Positions 52,349 through 61,178 of a DNA stretch of 64,000 nucleotides are shown here, piece by piece. The notes beneath the pieces are model-generated. The model worked only from the letters and a program-made list of their open reading frames with translations. It was not told the DNA's origin and made no database searches. The position numbers were made by a program, and so were the translations under genes. The DNA lies in the NCBI RefSeq assembly GCF_900115175.1, contig NZ_FOYV01000001.1, positions 992,001 to 1,056,000 of the forward strand, read 5' to 3'. Each line of letters opens with the position of its first letter. Position 1 is the first letter of the stretch. Source of the stretch: Marinobacter gudaonensis. Lineage in GTDB: Bacteria > Pseudomonadota > Gammaproteobacteria > Pseudomonadales > Oleiphilaceae.

Positions 52349-53592
52349 CTGCTACAATCACCTTCTAAGAGCTCCAATAAAATATCCTCGTAACGCCCTG
52401 CCACCGCTTCCCAATCGAAACGCTCCTTTATCCGCGAACCGGACTCTCTGGCCCCCTCTTCGAAGTCAGTCAAATCACCAAGAATCTCAGAGACGGCAAG
52501 TGCTATGGCATCTGAATTTTTTTGCGGAACGGTGATCACACCATCCAACCCATCTATGACATCCCTAGCAGCAGGTATATCAGAGACCACAGTGGGGCAA
52601 CCGCAGCCAATTGCCTCAACCAAAACCAGCCCAAGGCCTTCTTGATCTCCATTAGCAGCCTCAACAAAAGGGGCAACGAAAACGGCCGCCTCCCTGTAAA
52701 ACTCTGGAAGTTCCTTATTACTCACTGGCCCTGCAAATTGTACTCTGTCTTCCAATCCCAACGCCGCCACTAGCTCTCTTGCATTTTGTTCTTGGGGCCC
52801 AAAACCAACTATCCTCAGAAACGCGTCTCTGTGGTGCTGCATTATCGTCGGCATTGCATAAATTAGGTATTCCAAACCCTTTTTTTCTACCAGTCTTCCA
52901 ACAAACAGGATGCTGGCCCCACGCCGGGACTCCGCGGCGCCCGGATGGAAGTCTTGCCCTAAGGAAACGCCCATTGGCTCTACCATAACTTTTTCAGACG
53001 AGATGCCGAGCTGTTCGATCTTCAATTTCATTACAGTGCTTACGACCGTTATTCGTGATGCTCGCGTTAAAACAATTCGCTTCAAAAGATCAAACCATCT
53101 ACCACGAAGGGCAAAGAGGTCGGCCCCATGAGACGTAACGAGTACGGGAATATTCCGCGACAGAACTAATTGAGAGATGCTAACGCAGAGACCTTGAGGT
53201 ATCAGCCAGTGAGCATGGATTACGTCAGGTTTCAAGATGAGTAATAGCCGAAGAAGGGCAAATATCTGACAGAGGAGAAATGCCGGAAGCAATAGAGCTT
53301 TCCATGGCTTTTTCTTCAGATTCTCGATCAAACCACCGTCACTAATCAGAGTTTCAAGCTGCTCAGGCGCATATCGATATCGAACTACATGAACAGAGTC
53401 CAATTCTTCTCGTGACTTGGCCCCGTATGATGAGGGGCACAGCACAGTGACATGGAACTCCCTGGTTAGCCGTTTACTGAGTTCATGAACAAAGCCTGGC
53501 TCATAGTCGCCTTTCCAGCGCGGATATGTTGATGCCAAGACGAGCAATTTAGGCTTTGGCATACATGCAGAGGGCGAGTTTCCGCTATCCAT
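52345..53592 (-). CDS. Glycosyltransferase family 4
   Basis: The 415-aa GT-B enzyme has LLVLASTYPRWKGDYEPGFV (about residues 15-34), DVIHAHWLIPQGLCVSISQL, ASILFVGRLVEKKGLEYLIY (about 226-245) and GDQEGLGLVLVEAIGCGCP (E-x7-E, about 317). This layout is common in phosphatidylinositol-mannosyl- or colanic-acid-type transferases, though the donor is not determinable. It overlaps the next GT by 4 nt and directly abuts the GT2 gene. Confidence 0.9.
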   Translation of the reverse strand: MDSGNSPSACMPKPKLLVLASTYPRWKGDYEPGFVHELSKRLTREFHVTVLCPSSYGAKSREELDSVHVVRYRYAPEQLETLISDGGLIENLKKKPWKALLLPAFLLCQIFALLRLLLILKPDVIHAHWLIPQGLCVSISQLVLSRNIPVLVTSHGADLFALRGRWFDLLKRIVLTRASRITVVSTVMKLKIEQLGISSEKVMVEPMGVSLGQDFHPGAAESRRGASILFVGRLVEKKGLEYLIYAMPTIMQHHRDAFLRIVGFGPQEQNARELVAALGLEDRVQFAGPVSNKELPEFYREAAVFVAPFVEAANGDQEGLGLVLVEAIGCGCPTVVSDIPAARDVIDGLDGVITVPQKNSDAIALAVSEILGDLTDFEEGARESGSRIKERFDWEAVAGRYEDILLELLEGDCSR

Positions 53593-54453
53593 CTAATCAC
53601 TATCTTTGTATAGAAGTGATGTTATTTGCTCCGACACCAAACCCACAAGGAAGACTATTAGCGCTGTCGTAAACATAAGCGCACTCATGTTTGTAAAGCG
53701 GCCCTCCGTAAAGTAAGTGTACCCGTAGTAAGATATCCCCAGCATAAAAACCCCAAAAGATACGGGAACAAACAATTTCAGAGGAGAATACAATGTACCA
53801 ATTTTGAAGATAATGAGAAGAAATCTAATGCCATCTTGTATTGGTTTAATATGGCTTTTTCCACTTCGCCTCAAAACTTTTACAGGAACATAGGCGACGG
53901 AATAGCCTGCTCTAAAGAATGCAATTGTGGAGGTGGTGGGATATGAAAATCCGTTAGGCAGCAAAGACAAGAACTGCAAAAATTTTTCGCGCCGGACAGC
54001 CCTAAACCCAGATGTCAAGTCCGCTATTCTATGCCCCGTTACGTAACTCGATAAACGATTATAAAGGGAGTTTGCTAATAGGCGACCGAAACTCGCTTGG
54101 GACCTCGAATCACGCGATCCAACAACCAGATCGAACCCTTCTTCAATCTTGGACAAAAGCTTTTGAATATCCTCAGGTGAATGCTGACCATCCGCATCCA
54201 TAAACACAAGTACGTCACCGACTGCGGCTCGTGCGCCGGTTTTGATTGCAGCGCCATTACCCTTAGAATAGGGATGAGTTATCAACTTTGCCCCAAGGCT
54301 CGATGCTATTTCTCCCGTATGGTCGGTCGAACCGTCATCTACCACGATAACTTCATTGATAAGTTGATTCGACACCAACGCCTCTATGACTTTGCTGATG
54401 CTGGATGACTCGTTCTTAGCGGGAATAACAACAGATACCTTGCGATTTTTCAT
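53593..54453 (-). CDS. Glycosyltransferase family 2 with C-terminal membrane helices
   Basis: The 286-aa GT-A protein has VSVVIPAKNESSSISKVIEA (residues 6-25), VIVVDDGSTDHTGEIASSL, the metal motif VFMDADGQHSPED (about 83-95) and VVGSRDSRSQASFGRL. Two C-terminal membrane segments (about 224-243 and 256-277) give a GtrB-like layout. It probably loads polyprenyl phosphate. It forms an ATGA overlap with the GT-C-like gene upstream, so the two may work as donor-lipid synthase and user. Confidence 0.88.
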   Translation of the reverse strand: MKNRKVSVVIPAKNESSSISKVIEALVSNQLINEVIVVDDGSTDHTGEIASSLGAKLITHPYSKGNGAAIKTGARAAVGDVLVFMDADGQHSPEDIQKLLSKIEEGFDLVVGSRDSRSQASFGRLLANSLYNRLSSYVTGHRIADLTSGFRAVRREKFLQFLSLLPNGFSYPTTSTIAFFRAGYSVAYVPVKVLRRSGKSHIKPIQDGIRFLLIIFKIGTLYSPLKLFVPVSFGVFMLGISYYGYTYFTEGRFTNMSALMFTTALIVFLVGLVSEQITSLLYKDSD

Positions 54454-56381
54454 GGTGGAGACACTCTATCGTTTACGTCGCTGTCCTCGCTGATGATATC
54501 GGCTCGGATTTCATCTATGTGCTTCTGATGCACGACTTCGCTTAATAGACCTGAGGTACGGGACTCCGCTTCCCGCAGGAGTGACAGAGCTTTATCAATT
54601 TCCCCCGCAAGACCATAATACCTTGCACCCAAAATGAGCTCATCAATGCTCACTCTTTCCTGACCTATCCGATTAACTGATTCTGCAGCTTGAAGCCACT
54701 GCCTCTGATCAGCTAATACAAGCGACTTTAAAACATGCAAGTTATTTCTATACTTGTAGTTTGGATTGTTCAAAAGAGCATGGATTGCATCAAGCAAGCT
54801 TTCCGTGCTTACACTTGGACACCTATCATTATTTGGCCGCTTCATCCGCCAGATTTCTTGTAAGGCAGACTCCGTGCCTCGATCAAAAGCCGCCGTTTCG
54901 AAAATGGCGATAATCTTAGATTCAGTCGGGACGGGAACCTCCGATGTATGACATTTCAGTAATAGGAGTTGCGCGTACGTACCTGCAAAAACCCCAAAAT
55001 CTGAGTCCATGCTATACAAAACTGTAGCGGCACTCGCGTAATCTCCAATGCTCATCAGATAGGTCCCTATCTCCTGCCGAGCTCGCAATGAATTAGGGCG
55101 CTCAGTAAATGCTGCAATCGAGAAGGCTCTGGGATCTCCCCATACTCTGGCTTCAATAGCACACACAACTCCCAGCCAACCGACCCAGGATACAAATAAA
55201 ACGAGCGCTACTTTTCCCTTCCACTGACTGGCTTGCCGTAGTTTCGAAAGCCAGCTGCCCACGCCAAGGACCAAAGCAATAATGAGTCCCACCGATGGTA
55301 TATAATTTCGGTGCTCAAAATATAATTCAAGTGGAATAACAGTCGATTCCAGCACATGCCCAGCGAAGAAAAAAAGAATCCCGAGCGATAAAAATCTATC
55401 TTTACAGCTTAAAGCAACCAAATTGAGCGCCGCCAAGCCAATGACCGAAAACCCGACGAGCCAAAAATTTCTTGCCACTTCCTGAAAGGGATATCCGTCA
55501 TTGTAAAGGTTGATTCGAGCATTGGTTGGAGCCAATACTTTTGAGAGATACTCCAAAACTATGACGCTTTCCGAAACGAGCCTCTCAGAGATAGAGAACT
55601 CTCTGTGCCCATATCCACCGAATATCTTACCCGCCAGAAGCAGATAACCAAAAACCAACGCCACCGGAAGCACCAAGAACACCAGCATCCATATCCGACT
55701 TAGAGGAGGTTTCAAGCTCGAAAATACTGAATACTCGACAGTAAGGATAAGCAGGCCCGTCAGAATCGCGGTTTCCTTGGCAAAAACCCCAAAATAACCG
55801 ACTCCCACAGCCATCGACGCCATCAGGTATTCGAGTCTTGTCCATTTGTCGTGTCGCATTCTCAGATAGCAGTACCCAGCCAGCGCCACCAGAGTCATCG
55901 TACTCGACAACAGAGTCATTCGTTGTACGACATAGAACACGGTGCTCAGGTTCATCGGCAAAATGATCCAGACAAACCCGGCAGAAAGACTAAGGATTTC
56001 AAGAACGGTTGGACTGGCCTCTTTTGCCCAAACTACCTTTCCAATCAGATAAGCGAGCGCTGAAACCAGAGCGCCATTCACCAAGTGAATGAAAAGATTC
56101 ACTAATTTGAAGGGAAAAGGATTTCCGGGCCAGTGCTCGGCCTGGAACAGGAACGATAGATACGCTATTGGGCGACCACTCCCGCCTACAGGAGTGTCAA
56201 GGAGATAACCGAGCGATGCTATGAAGTCTGTATTCGGTCCAGGAAGCCCGCTTAGGTTGGGATAGTCATCCAGATGAAAACCGCCATATAGCCCTGGCCA
56301 CAGCAACCAAACCGCGACGGCCAGCAGGGCCAGACCGAATAAAAATATCTTGGATCTATTTGAGAGGTAATTTTTCAACAC
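54450..56381 (-). CDS. GT-C glycosyltransferase with TMTC-like layout, candidate pilin glycosyltransferase
   Basis: The 643-aa protein starts at GTG 56381. About 10-11 membrane segments (residues 12-410) precede a C-terminal soluble, helical repeat-like region (about 425-640; ARQEIGTYLMSIGDYASAA). The first periplasmic loop carries GGFHLDDYPNLSGL (about 33-46), the acidic motif of GT-C enzymes. Layout and motif recall TMTC-type O-mannosyltransferases and the TfpW group, not PilO/TfpO (no Wzy_C pattern seen). It begins 75 nt after the pilA stop, just beyond pilA's terminator. It overlaps a lipid-loading GT2, suggesting a polyprenyl-P-sugar donor. Confidence 0.65.
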   Translation of the reverse strand: MLKNYLSNRSKIFLFGLALLAVAVWLLWPGLYGGFHLDDYPNLSGLPGPNTDFIASLGYLLDTPVGGSGRPIAYLSFLFQAEHWPGNPFPFKLVNLFIHLVNGALVSALAYLIGKVVWAKEASPTVLEILSLSAGFVWIILPMNLSTVFYVVQRMTLLSSTMTLVALAGYCYLRMRHDKWTRLEYLMASMAVGVGYFGVFAKETAILTGLLILTVEYSVFSSLKPPLSRIWMLVFLVLPVALVFGYLLLAGKIFGGYGHREFSISERLVSESVIVLEYLSKVLAPTNARINLYNDGYPFQEVARNFWLVGFSVIGLAALNLVALSCKDRFLSLGILFFFAGHVLESTVIPLELYFEHRNYIPSVGLIIALVLGVGSWLSKLRQASQWKGKVALVLFVSWVGWLGVVCAIEARVWGDPRAFSIAAFTERPNSLRARQEIGTYLMSIGDYASAATVLYSMDSDFGVFAGTYAQLLLLKCHTSEVPVPTESKIIAIFETAAFDRGTESALQEIWRMKRPNNDRCPSVSTESLLDAIHALLNNPNYKYRNNLHVLKSLVLADQRQWLQAAESVNRIGQERVSIDELILGARYYGLAGEIDKALSLLREAESRTSGLLSEVVHQKHIDEIRADIISEDSDVNDRVSPP

Positions 56382-56390
56382 GCCACCATG

Positions 56391-56421
56391 AAAAAAGCCG
56401 CCCCATGAGCGGGGCGGCTTT
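56391..56421 (-). terminator. Intrinsic terminator of pilA
   Basis: On the minus strand GCCGCCCC and GGGGCGGC form an 8-bp perfect stem with a 6-nt loop, followed by TTTTTT. It lies 35-65 nt after the pilA stop and immediately before the GT-C gene, whose expression would depend on read-through. Confidence 0.92.
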
Positions 56422-56455
56422 CAGCTCGCGAGAATGCTCAACCTAGACTAGCAGA

Positions 56456-56884
56456 TTAGCAGTTCTTGGGAGCGATTTCGGTCGGCATGCTGCAGCTCCA
56501 GGTGAAAGAACTGTCAGTCGTAACGAAAGTAAGGGTCATGGATTGACCCGCCAGCTTAGCTGAAACGCTACCAGCCCCCTTGAACGTGGCAACGTAGTCG
56601 TCGGTACCGTCGAAGGTGATGCTCCGCACGTACTCGCCATCGTCGGTAATGGATCCAAGCTGAGCGATAGTAGGTACAGCACCGTTGCTGAGGTAGTACT
56701 CAGAGATAGGGGTCTTCAGACCACCCAGCAGCGTGGCGGCTTCGGTTGCCTGAGAGCGTGCAATGTAGTCCTGATAAGCAGGGATAGCGACCGCTGCCAG
56801 GATGCCAATGATGGCAACAACGATCATCAGTTCGATCAGGGTGAAACCTTTCTGGGTGTGCTTGATTTGCATGTTTTTCATCAT
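56456..56884 (-). CDS. pilA: Type IVa major pilin
   Basis: The 142-aa prepilin has a short basic leader ending ...QKG, cleavage before [20 protein letters not shown] (residues 14-33 with Glu5 of the mature protein) and YQDYIARSQ. The C-terminal disulfide loop is bounded by WSC and the final KNC. Three in-frame ATGs exist (56884, 56881, 56872); the second has the best spacing to AGAGG. The pilin is processed by PilD and assembled by PilB/PilC, encoded divergently. It ends in cysteine, not serine, which argues against TfpO-type C-terminal glycosylation. A sigma-54 promoter lies upstream. Confidence 0.95.
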   Translation of the reverse strand: MMKNMQIKHTQKGFTLIELMIVVAIIGILAAVAIPAYQDYIARSQATEAATLLGGLKTPISEYYLSNGAVPTIAQLGSITDDGEYVRSITFDGTDDYVATFKGAGSVSAKLAGQSMTLTFVTTDSSFTWSCSMPTEIAPKNC

Positions 56885-56970
56885 CGACCTCTTACGTTTG
56901 TCGGTATTCTGTTCGGTATGGCCCGGTCCCGTTGGAGCCGTACCCCGCGGTTTGAGCCTGAGGGTACCAA

Positions 56971-56986
56971 TGCAGAACGTGTGCCA
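56971..56986 (-). promoter_or_regulatory. Sigma-54 promoter of pilA
   Basis: On the minus strand TGGCACACGTTCTGCA has the invariant GG and GC 10 bp apart, close to TGGCACG-N4-TTGCA. An AT-rich tract follows upstream (56990-57030), suitable for PilR/IHF. The remaining pilA-pilB divergent gap up to 57281 shows nothing further I can assign, not even a clear pilB promoter. Confidence 0.85.
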
Positions 56987-57281
56987 GCTTTAAAAATTCA
57001 CCAACAAAAAAATATTCCCCGCTATTTTAAGTTGTTGCAAGCATTCGTGAACCACTTCACATAAGTCACTCGAGCAAATTTGCTGCCCGTAGGCGTCAAT
57101 GGGTGACGTTTTTGGTCACCCCTAACCGTCAGGACTGGCTTGTCAGACGGCAATCTTTATGAAGCCCCTCATCCGGCAACTCCCGAGGCACGTCTTTCCA
57201 AATCTCTGCAGGCCATCTAAACTCACTGCAATTCACGAAATCCTTGATTCAGTTACTTAGGCTGCGTTCTTTACTTAATTT

Positions 57282-58997
57282 ATGTCTACCAATAAAAGCA
57301 ACATCACGCTTACGGGCCTCGCGAGGCGCTTTGTAGATGACGGGCACCTTGATGAGGCAACCGCGAAGGATGCGTTTCTCCAAGCCTCTCAGAACCGAAT
57401 TCCACTTATTACCTACCTCACCCAAAACAAACTCGCCGACAGTTCAAAACTTGCCTTTTCGGCCGCGATGGAATTCGGCGTTTCCGTGCTCGATCTCTCA
57501 GCCTTCCTACCGGAGATGATGCCGGAGAAGATTGTTGATGAGAAACTGATCCGAAAGCACAACGCGCTGCCGCTCTATAGGCGTGGGAACCGGCTGTTTA
57601 TAGCGGTTTCGGACCCAACGAACATCCAGGCCCTGGACGAGATAAAGTTCAACACGGGTCTCAGTACAGACGCAGTGCTGGTTGACGACAGCAAGCTCCG
57701 TGAAGCGATTGACAAGTTTCTGGAGTCCCAGGACACCACGATGGGTGATCTGGACGACGCGGATCTGGAAGGTGTAGAGACAGAGGGTGGCGAACAGGAG
57801 GACGATGGAGCCGTATCAGCAAGCGAAGTCGATGATGCACCAATCGTTAAGTACGTAAACAAAATGCTCCTCGATGCCATTCGTGGCGGCGCCTCGGACA
57901 TCCATTTCGAACCGTATGAGAAGACATATCGTGTGCGTTATCGGACAGATGGGATCCTGAAGGAAGTTTCTCGCCCCTCCATAAAGCTGGCTCCCAAAAT
58001 TTCCGCCCGCGTGAAAATCATGGCCCAACTGGACATCTCTGAACGGAGGATTCCCCAGGACGGCCGCATCAAGATGAAACTCTCCAAGACCAAAGCCATT
58101 GATTTCCGGGTGAACACCCTGCCCACACTCTGGGGCGAGAAGATTGTTCTGCGGATTCTGGATCCGAGCCAGGCAAAGCTCGGTATCGACGTTCTGGGTT
58201 ACGAAGAAGATCAAAAGCAACTTTACCTGGATGCACTTGAACAGCCACAGGGAATGATTCTCGTAACGGGGCCCACGGGTTCAGGTAAGACTGTGTCGCT
58301 TTACACTGGCCTCAACATTCTCAACACCAATGAGCGAAACATTTCAACAGCAGAAGATCCTGCAGAGATAAACCTTGAAGGCATCAACCAGGTAAACGTG
58401 AATACCAAGGTTGGGCTCGGGTTCGCGGAAGCCCTGCGCGCCTTCTTGCGCCAGGACCCCGATGTCATCATGGTCGGCGAGATCCGGGATCTGGAAACAG
58501 CGAACATCGCCATAAAGGCGGCTCAAACAGGCCACCTGGTTCTGTCTACGTTGCATACTAACAGCGCCGCCGAGACTCTTACGCGGATGATGAACATGGG
58601 TGTGCCGGCGTTCAACATCGCAACGTCCGTGAGCCTGATAATCGCCCAGCGACTCGGTCGAAGGCTTTGCAACGCCTGTAAACAACCCGCCGAAGTCCCC
58701 CAGGACGTGCTTTTGAAGGAGGGGTTCACACAAGAACAAATTGATACAGGCTTCACGTTGTACCGCCCCAAGGGCTGTGATAAATGCAATGGTGGATATA
58801 AAGGCCGCGTCGGGATTTACGAGGTGGTCAAAGTTACAGACGAACTGGCGAACATGATTATGGAAGAAGCCAGTTCCATCAAAATTGCAAAGCAGGCTCA
58901 GGCGGAAGGCTTCCGCAATTTGCGGCAGTCAGCGCTCTTGAAAGTGATCGAGGGTGTGACAAGCCTTGAAGAAGCCAACCGCGTGACGAAGGATTAA
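57282..58997 (+). CDS. pilB: Type IV pilus assembly ATPase PilB
   Basis: The 571-aa protein has an N-terminal MshEN-like domain (about residues 20-160), an acidic linker, and a C-terminal GspE ATPase. Visible motifs are Walker A GPTGSGKT (about 329-336), the Asp box and Walker B DPDVIMVGEIRD (about 393-404) and the His box. A zinc tetracysteine (CNACKQ about 466; CDKCNGGYKGR about 499) is also present. It is the cytoplasmic hexameric extension motor. Start MSTNKSNITL at 57282. pilC starts 3 nt after its stop. Confidence 0.97.
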   Translation: MSTNKSNITLTGLARRFVDDGHLDEATAKDAFLQASQNRIPLITYLTQNKLADSSKLAFSAAMEFGVSVLDLSAFLPEMMPEKIVDEKLIRKHNALPLYRRGNRLFIAVSDPTNIQALDEIKFNTGLSTDAVLVDDSKLREAIDKFLESQDTTMGDLDDADLEGVETEGGEQEDDGAVSASEVDDAPIVKYVNKMLLDAIRGGASDIHFEPYEKTYRVRYRTDGILKEVSRPSIKLAPKISARVKIMAQLDISERRIPQDGRIKMKLSKTKAIDFRVNTLPTLWGEKIVLRILDPSQAKLGIDVLGYEEDQKQLYLDALEQPQGMILVTGPTGSGKTVSLYTGLNILNTNERNISTAEDPAEINLEGINQVNVNTKVGLGFAEALRAFLRQDPDVIMVGEIRDLETANIAIKAAQTGHLVLSTLHTNSAAETLTRMMNMGVPAFNIATSVSLIIAQRLGRRLCNACKQPAEVPQDVLLKEGFTQEQIDTGFTLYRPKGCDKCNGGYKGRVGIYEVVKVTDELANMIMEEASSIKIAKQAQAEGFRNLRQSALLKVIEGVTSLEEANRVTKD

Positions 58998-58999
58998 GC

Positions 59000-60220
59000 A
59001 TGGCAGAGAAAGCGCAGAAGCTGGAATCTTACATCTGGGAAGGCAAGGACAGAAAAGGCAACAAGGCAAAAGGTGAACTCGCGGGCTCCAATCTTGCCCT
59101 TGTGAAGGCGCAATTGCGCAAGCAAGGGATTATTCCCGACAAGGTAAAGAAAAAGCCCAAACCGCTTTTCGGCGGCAGCAAAAAAATCACCCCGTTCGAC
59201 ATTGCCATGCTCACCCGGCAGCTCGCCACCATGATGAAGGCCGGTGTACCGCTGGTCCAGAGCTTTGATATTGTCGCCGATGGCCTTGAAAACAAGGGCT
59301 TGCAAGACCTAGTTGTCGCCATCCGAAACGATATCGCTTCTGGAACGAGCTTCGCCGCTTCACTAAGAAGGCATCCAAAGTATTTTGATGACCTGTACTG
59401 CAACCTTGTAGATTCCGGTGAGAAGGCGGGCGCACTGGAGCAGATGCTTGACCGGATCGCCACCTACCTTGAGAAAACGGAAACGCTCAAGAAGAAGGTT
59501 AAAAAGGCGATGACCTACCCGATCGCGGTAATCATCGTAGCGATCGTTGTCACAGCAATTCTCCTCATAAAGGTCGTTCCGCAATTCGAAAGCCTTTTCC
59601 AGGGCTTTGGTGCCGAGCTCCCGGTCTTTACTCAGTTCATTGTGGAAACATCGGAATGGCTGCAAAGTTGGTGGTTTATAGTACTTCTTGGAATCGTTGG
59701 AACAATTTTCTTGTTCAGAGAGGCGAAACGGCGCTCTCAGAAGTTTTCGGACTTTGTCGATAAGTACACGCTCAAACTTCCAATCGTTGGAGAAATACTG
59801 GACAAATCAGCGGTTGCCAAATTTGGGCGAGTGCTCTCGACTACCTTCGCAGCGGGTGTTCCGCTTGTGGATGCCTTGGAGTCGGTGGCCGGTGCGACTG
59901 GCAACGCCGTCTATCGCGATGCCGTACAGAACATAAAGAATGACGTATCCAGCGGTACCCAGTTGCAGGCATCGATGCGTCAGCAAGGAGTTTTCCCGGT
60001 GATGGCAGTACAGTTAACTGCCATCGGGGAAGAATCGGGCAACCTGGACGATATGCTTTCCAAGGTTGCCGAGCATTATGAAGCGGTAGTCGACGATATG
60101 GTGGACAACCTCACCGCACTGATGGAACCCATGATTATGGCGGTGTTGGGCGTTCTCGTAGGGGGGCTGATTATTGGTATGTACCTGCCCATCTTCCAGA
60201 TGGGTCAGGTTGTTGGGTAA
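59000..60220 (+). CDS. pilC: Type IV pilus inner-membrane platform protein PilC
   Basis: The 406-aa protein has two T2SSF domains. The first has PFDIAMLTRQLATMMKAGVP (about residues 63-82); the second has AKFGRVLSTTFAAGVPLVDA (about 273-292). Three membrane segments are visible (about 172-195, 222-240, 375-398). The end MYLPIFQMGQVVG is the family signature. PilC couples PilB rotation to pilin insertion. Confidence 0.97.
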   Translation: MAEKAQKLESYIWEGKDRKGNKAKGELAGSNLALVKAQLRKQGIIPDKVKKKPKPLFGGSKKITPFDIAMLTRQLATMMKAGVPLVQSFDIVADGLENKGLQDLVVAIRNDIASGTSFAASLRRHPKYFDDLYCNLVDSGEKAGALEQMLDRIATYLEKTETLKKKVKKAMTYPIAVIIVAIVVTAILLIKVVPQFESLFQGFGAELPVFTQFIVETSEWLQSWWFIVLLGIVGTIFLFREAKRRSQKFSDFVDKYTLKLPIVGEILDKSAVAKFGRVLSTTFAAGVPLVDALESVAGATGNAVYRDAVQNIKNDVSSGTQLQASMRQQGVFPVMAVQLTAIGEESGNLDDMLSKVAEHYEAVVDDMVDNLTALMEPMIMAVLGVLVGGLIIGMYLPIFQMGQVVG

Positions 60221-60247
60221 GGCCCCCACTCTTAACTCCCCTCTCGC

Positions 60248-60277
60248 AACCCCTCTCCTCGTTTACGGAGAGGGGTT
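60248..60277. repeat. Palindromic element AACCCCTCTCC family (copy 4)
   Basis: AACCCCTCTCC and GGAGAGGGGTT pair perfectly over 11 bp around an 8-nt loop. The element lies in the 82-nt pilC-pilD gap. It shares the CCCCTCTCC/GGAGAGGGG core with the copies at 508-532, 14534-14558 and 14588-14612. Being inside the pilBCD unit, it may adjust mRNA stability. Confidence 0.75.
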
Positions 60278-60302
60278 AAACCACCGATAACTGAGCGAAT
60301 TG

Positions 60303-61178
60303 ATGTTAAGCCTCGAATCCTTCCTCGCCACACCCTGGCTCCTATACCTGACATTAACCCTCATCTCCCTCTGCATAGGCAGCTTCCTCAACGTCGTCAT
60401 CCTCCGCCTGCCCAAAATCATGCACCAGGACTGGCGCTGTCAGTGCGAGGAGTTTCTGGAGATCCCGGAGAAGCAACGTAAGCAGGAAGAAACCATCACC
60501 CTGTCGAAACCTGCCTCAACCTGCCCATCCTGCGGCCACGGCATCCGGGCCTGGGAGAATATTCCGGTGGTGAGTTACCTGGTGCTCGGAGGCAAATGTG
60601 CCTCCTGCAAGGCCCACATCTCACCGCGTTACCCGATCATCGAGGCCGTAACCGCGATCTTTTCGGTGGTCACCGTTGCCTTGCTGGGGCCTACCGAAGC
60701 CGCATTGTGGGCGCTTTTGCTGGTCTGGTCGCTGATTGCCCTGACAGTCATCGATTTTGACACTCAGCTGTTGCCAGACAGCATCACCCTGCCCCTCATG
60801 TGGCTTGGGCTGGTGCTGAACTATTTCGGCGTGCTGACGGATTTCACCAGCGCCTTCTGGGGAGCCGTCGCCGGATATCTGTCGCTCTGGTCGGTGTACT
60901 GGCTGTTCAAGATTGTCACCGGCAAGGAAGGCATGGGCCACGGTGATTTCAAGCTGTTGGCGGCATTGGGCGCCTGGCTGGGCTGGCAGCTTCTGCCGGC
61001 GGTGATTCTGCTGTCCTCTGTGGTAGGTGCGGTTGTTGGCATCAGCCTGATGGTGTTCAAGAAGCATGGGCGTGAGGTGCCGATTCCCTTTGGTCCGTAT
61101 CTGGCGACCGCGGGCTTGCTCTGCCTGTGGTTTGGTCCGGAAATCCAGGCGTTCTGGTTCGGTTATCTGGGGGTCTGA
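60303..61178 (+). CDS. pilD: Prepilin peptidase / N-methyltransferase PilD
   Basis: The start is the ATG at 60303 (a TTG one codon upstream is also in frame). The 291-aa inner-membrane aspartyl protease has SLCIGSFLNVVILRLPKIM (about residues 22-40), a cytoplasmic loop with zinc cysteines CPSCGHGIRAWENIPVVSYL and CASCKA, and active-site aspartates in VIDFDTQLLPD and GKEGMGHGDFKLLAALGAWL. It cleaves and N-methylates PilA and type II pseudopilins. Weak ribosome site (GAGCGA). coaE starts immediately after its stop. Confidence 0.97.
   Translation: MLSLESFLATPWLLYLTLTLISLCIGSFLNVVILRLPKIMHQDWRCQCEEFLEIPEKQRKQEETITLSKPASTCPSCGHGIRAWENIPVVSYLVLGGKCASCKAHISPRYPIIEAVTAIFSVVTVALLGPTEAALWALLLVWSLIALTVIDFDTQLLPDSITLPLMWLGLVLNYFGVLTDFTSAFWGAVAGYLSLWSVYWLFKIVTGKEGMGHGDFKLLAALGAWLGWQLLPAVILLSSVVGAVVGISLMVFKKHGREVPIPFGPYLATAGLLCLWFGPEIQAFWFGYLGV

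Noticed and set aside
54450-56381. O-antigen polymerase Wzy or PglL/TfpO ligase
   Set aside because: The first-loop HLDDY motif and C-terminal repeat-like region point to a GT-C/TMTC layout; no Wzy_C-type periplasmic loop pattern was seen.
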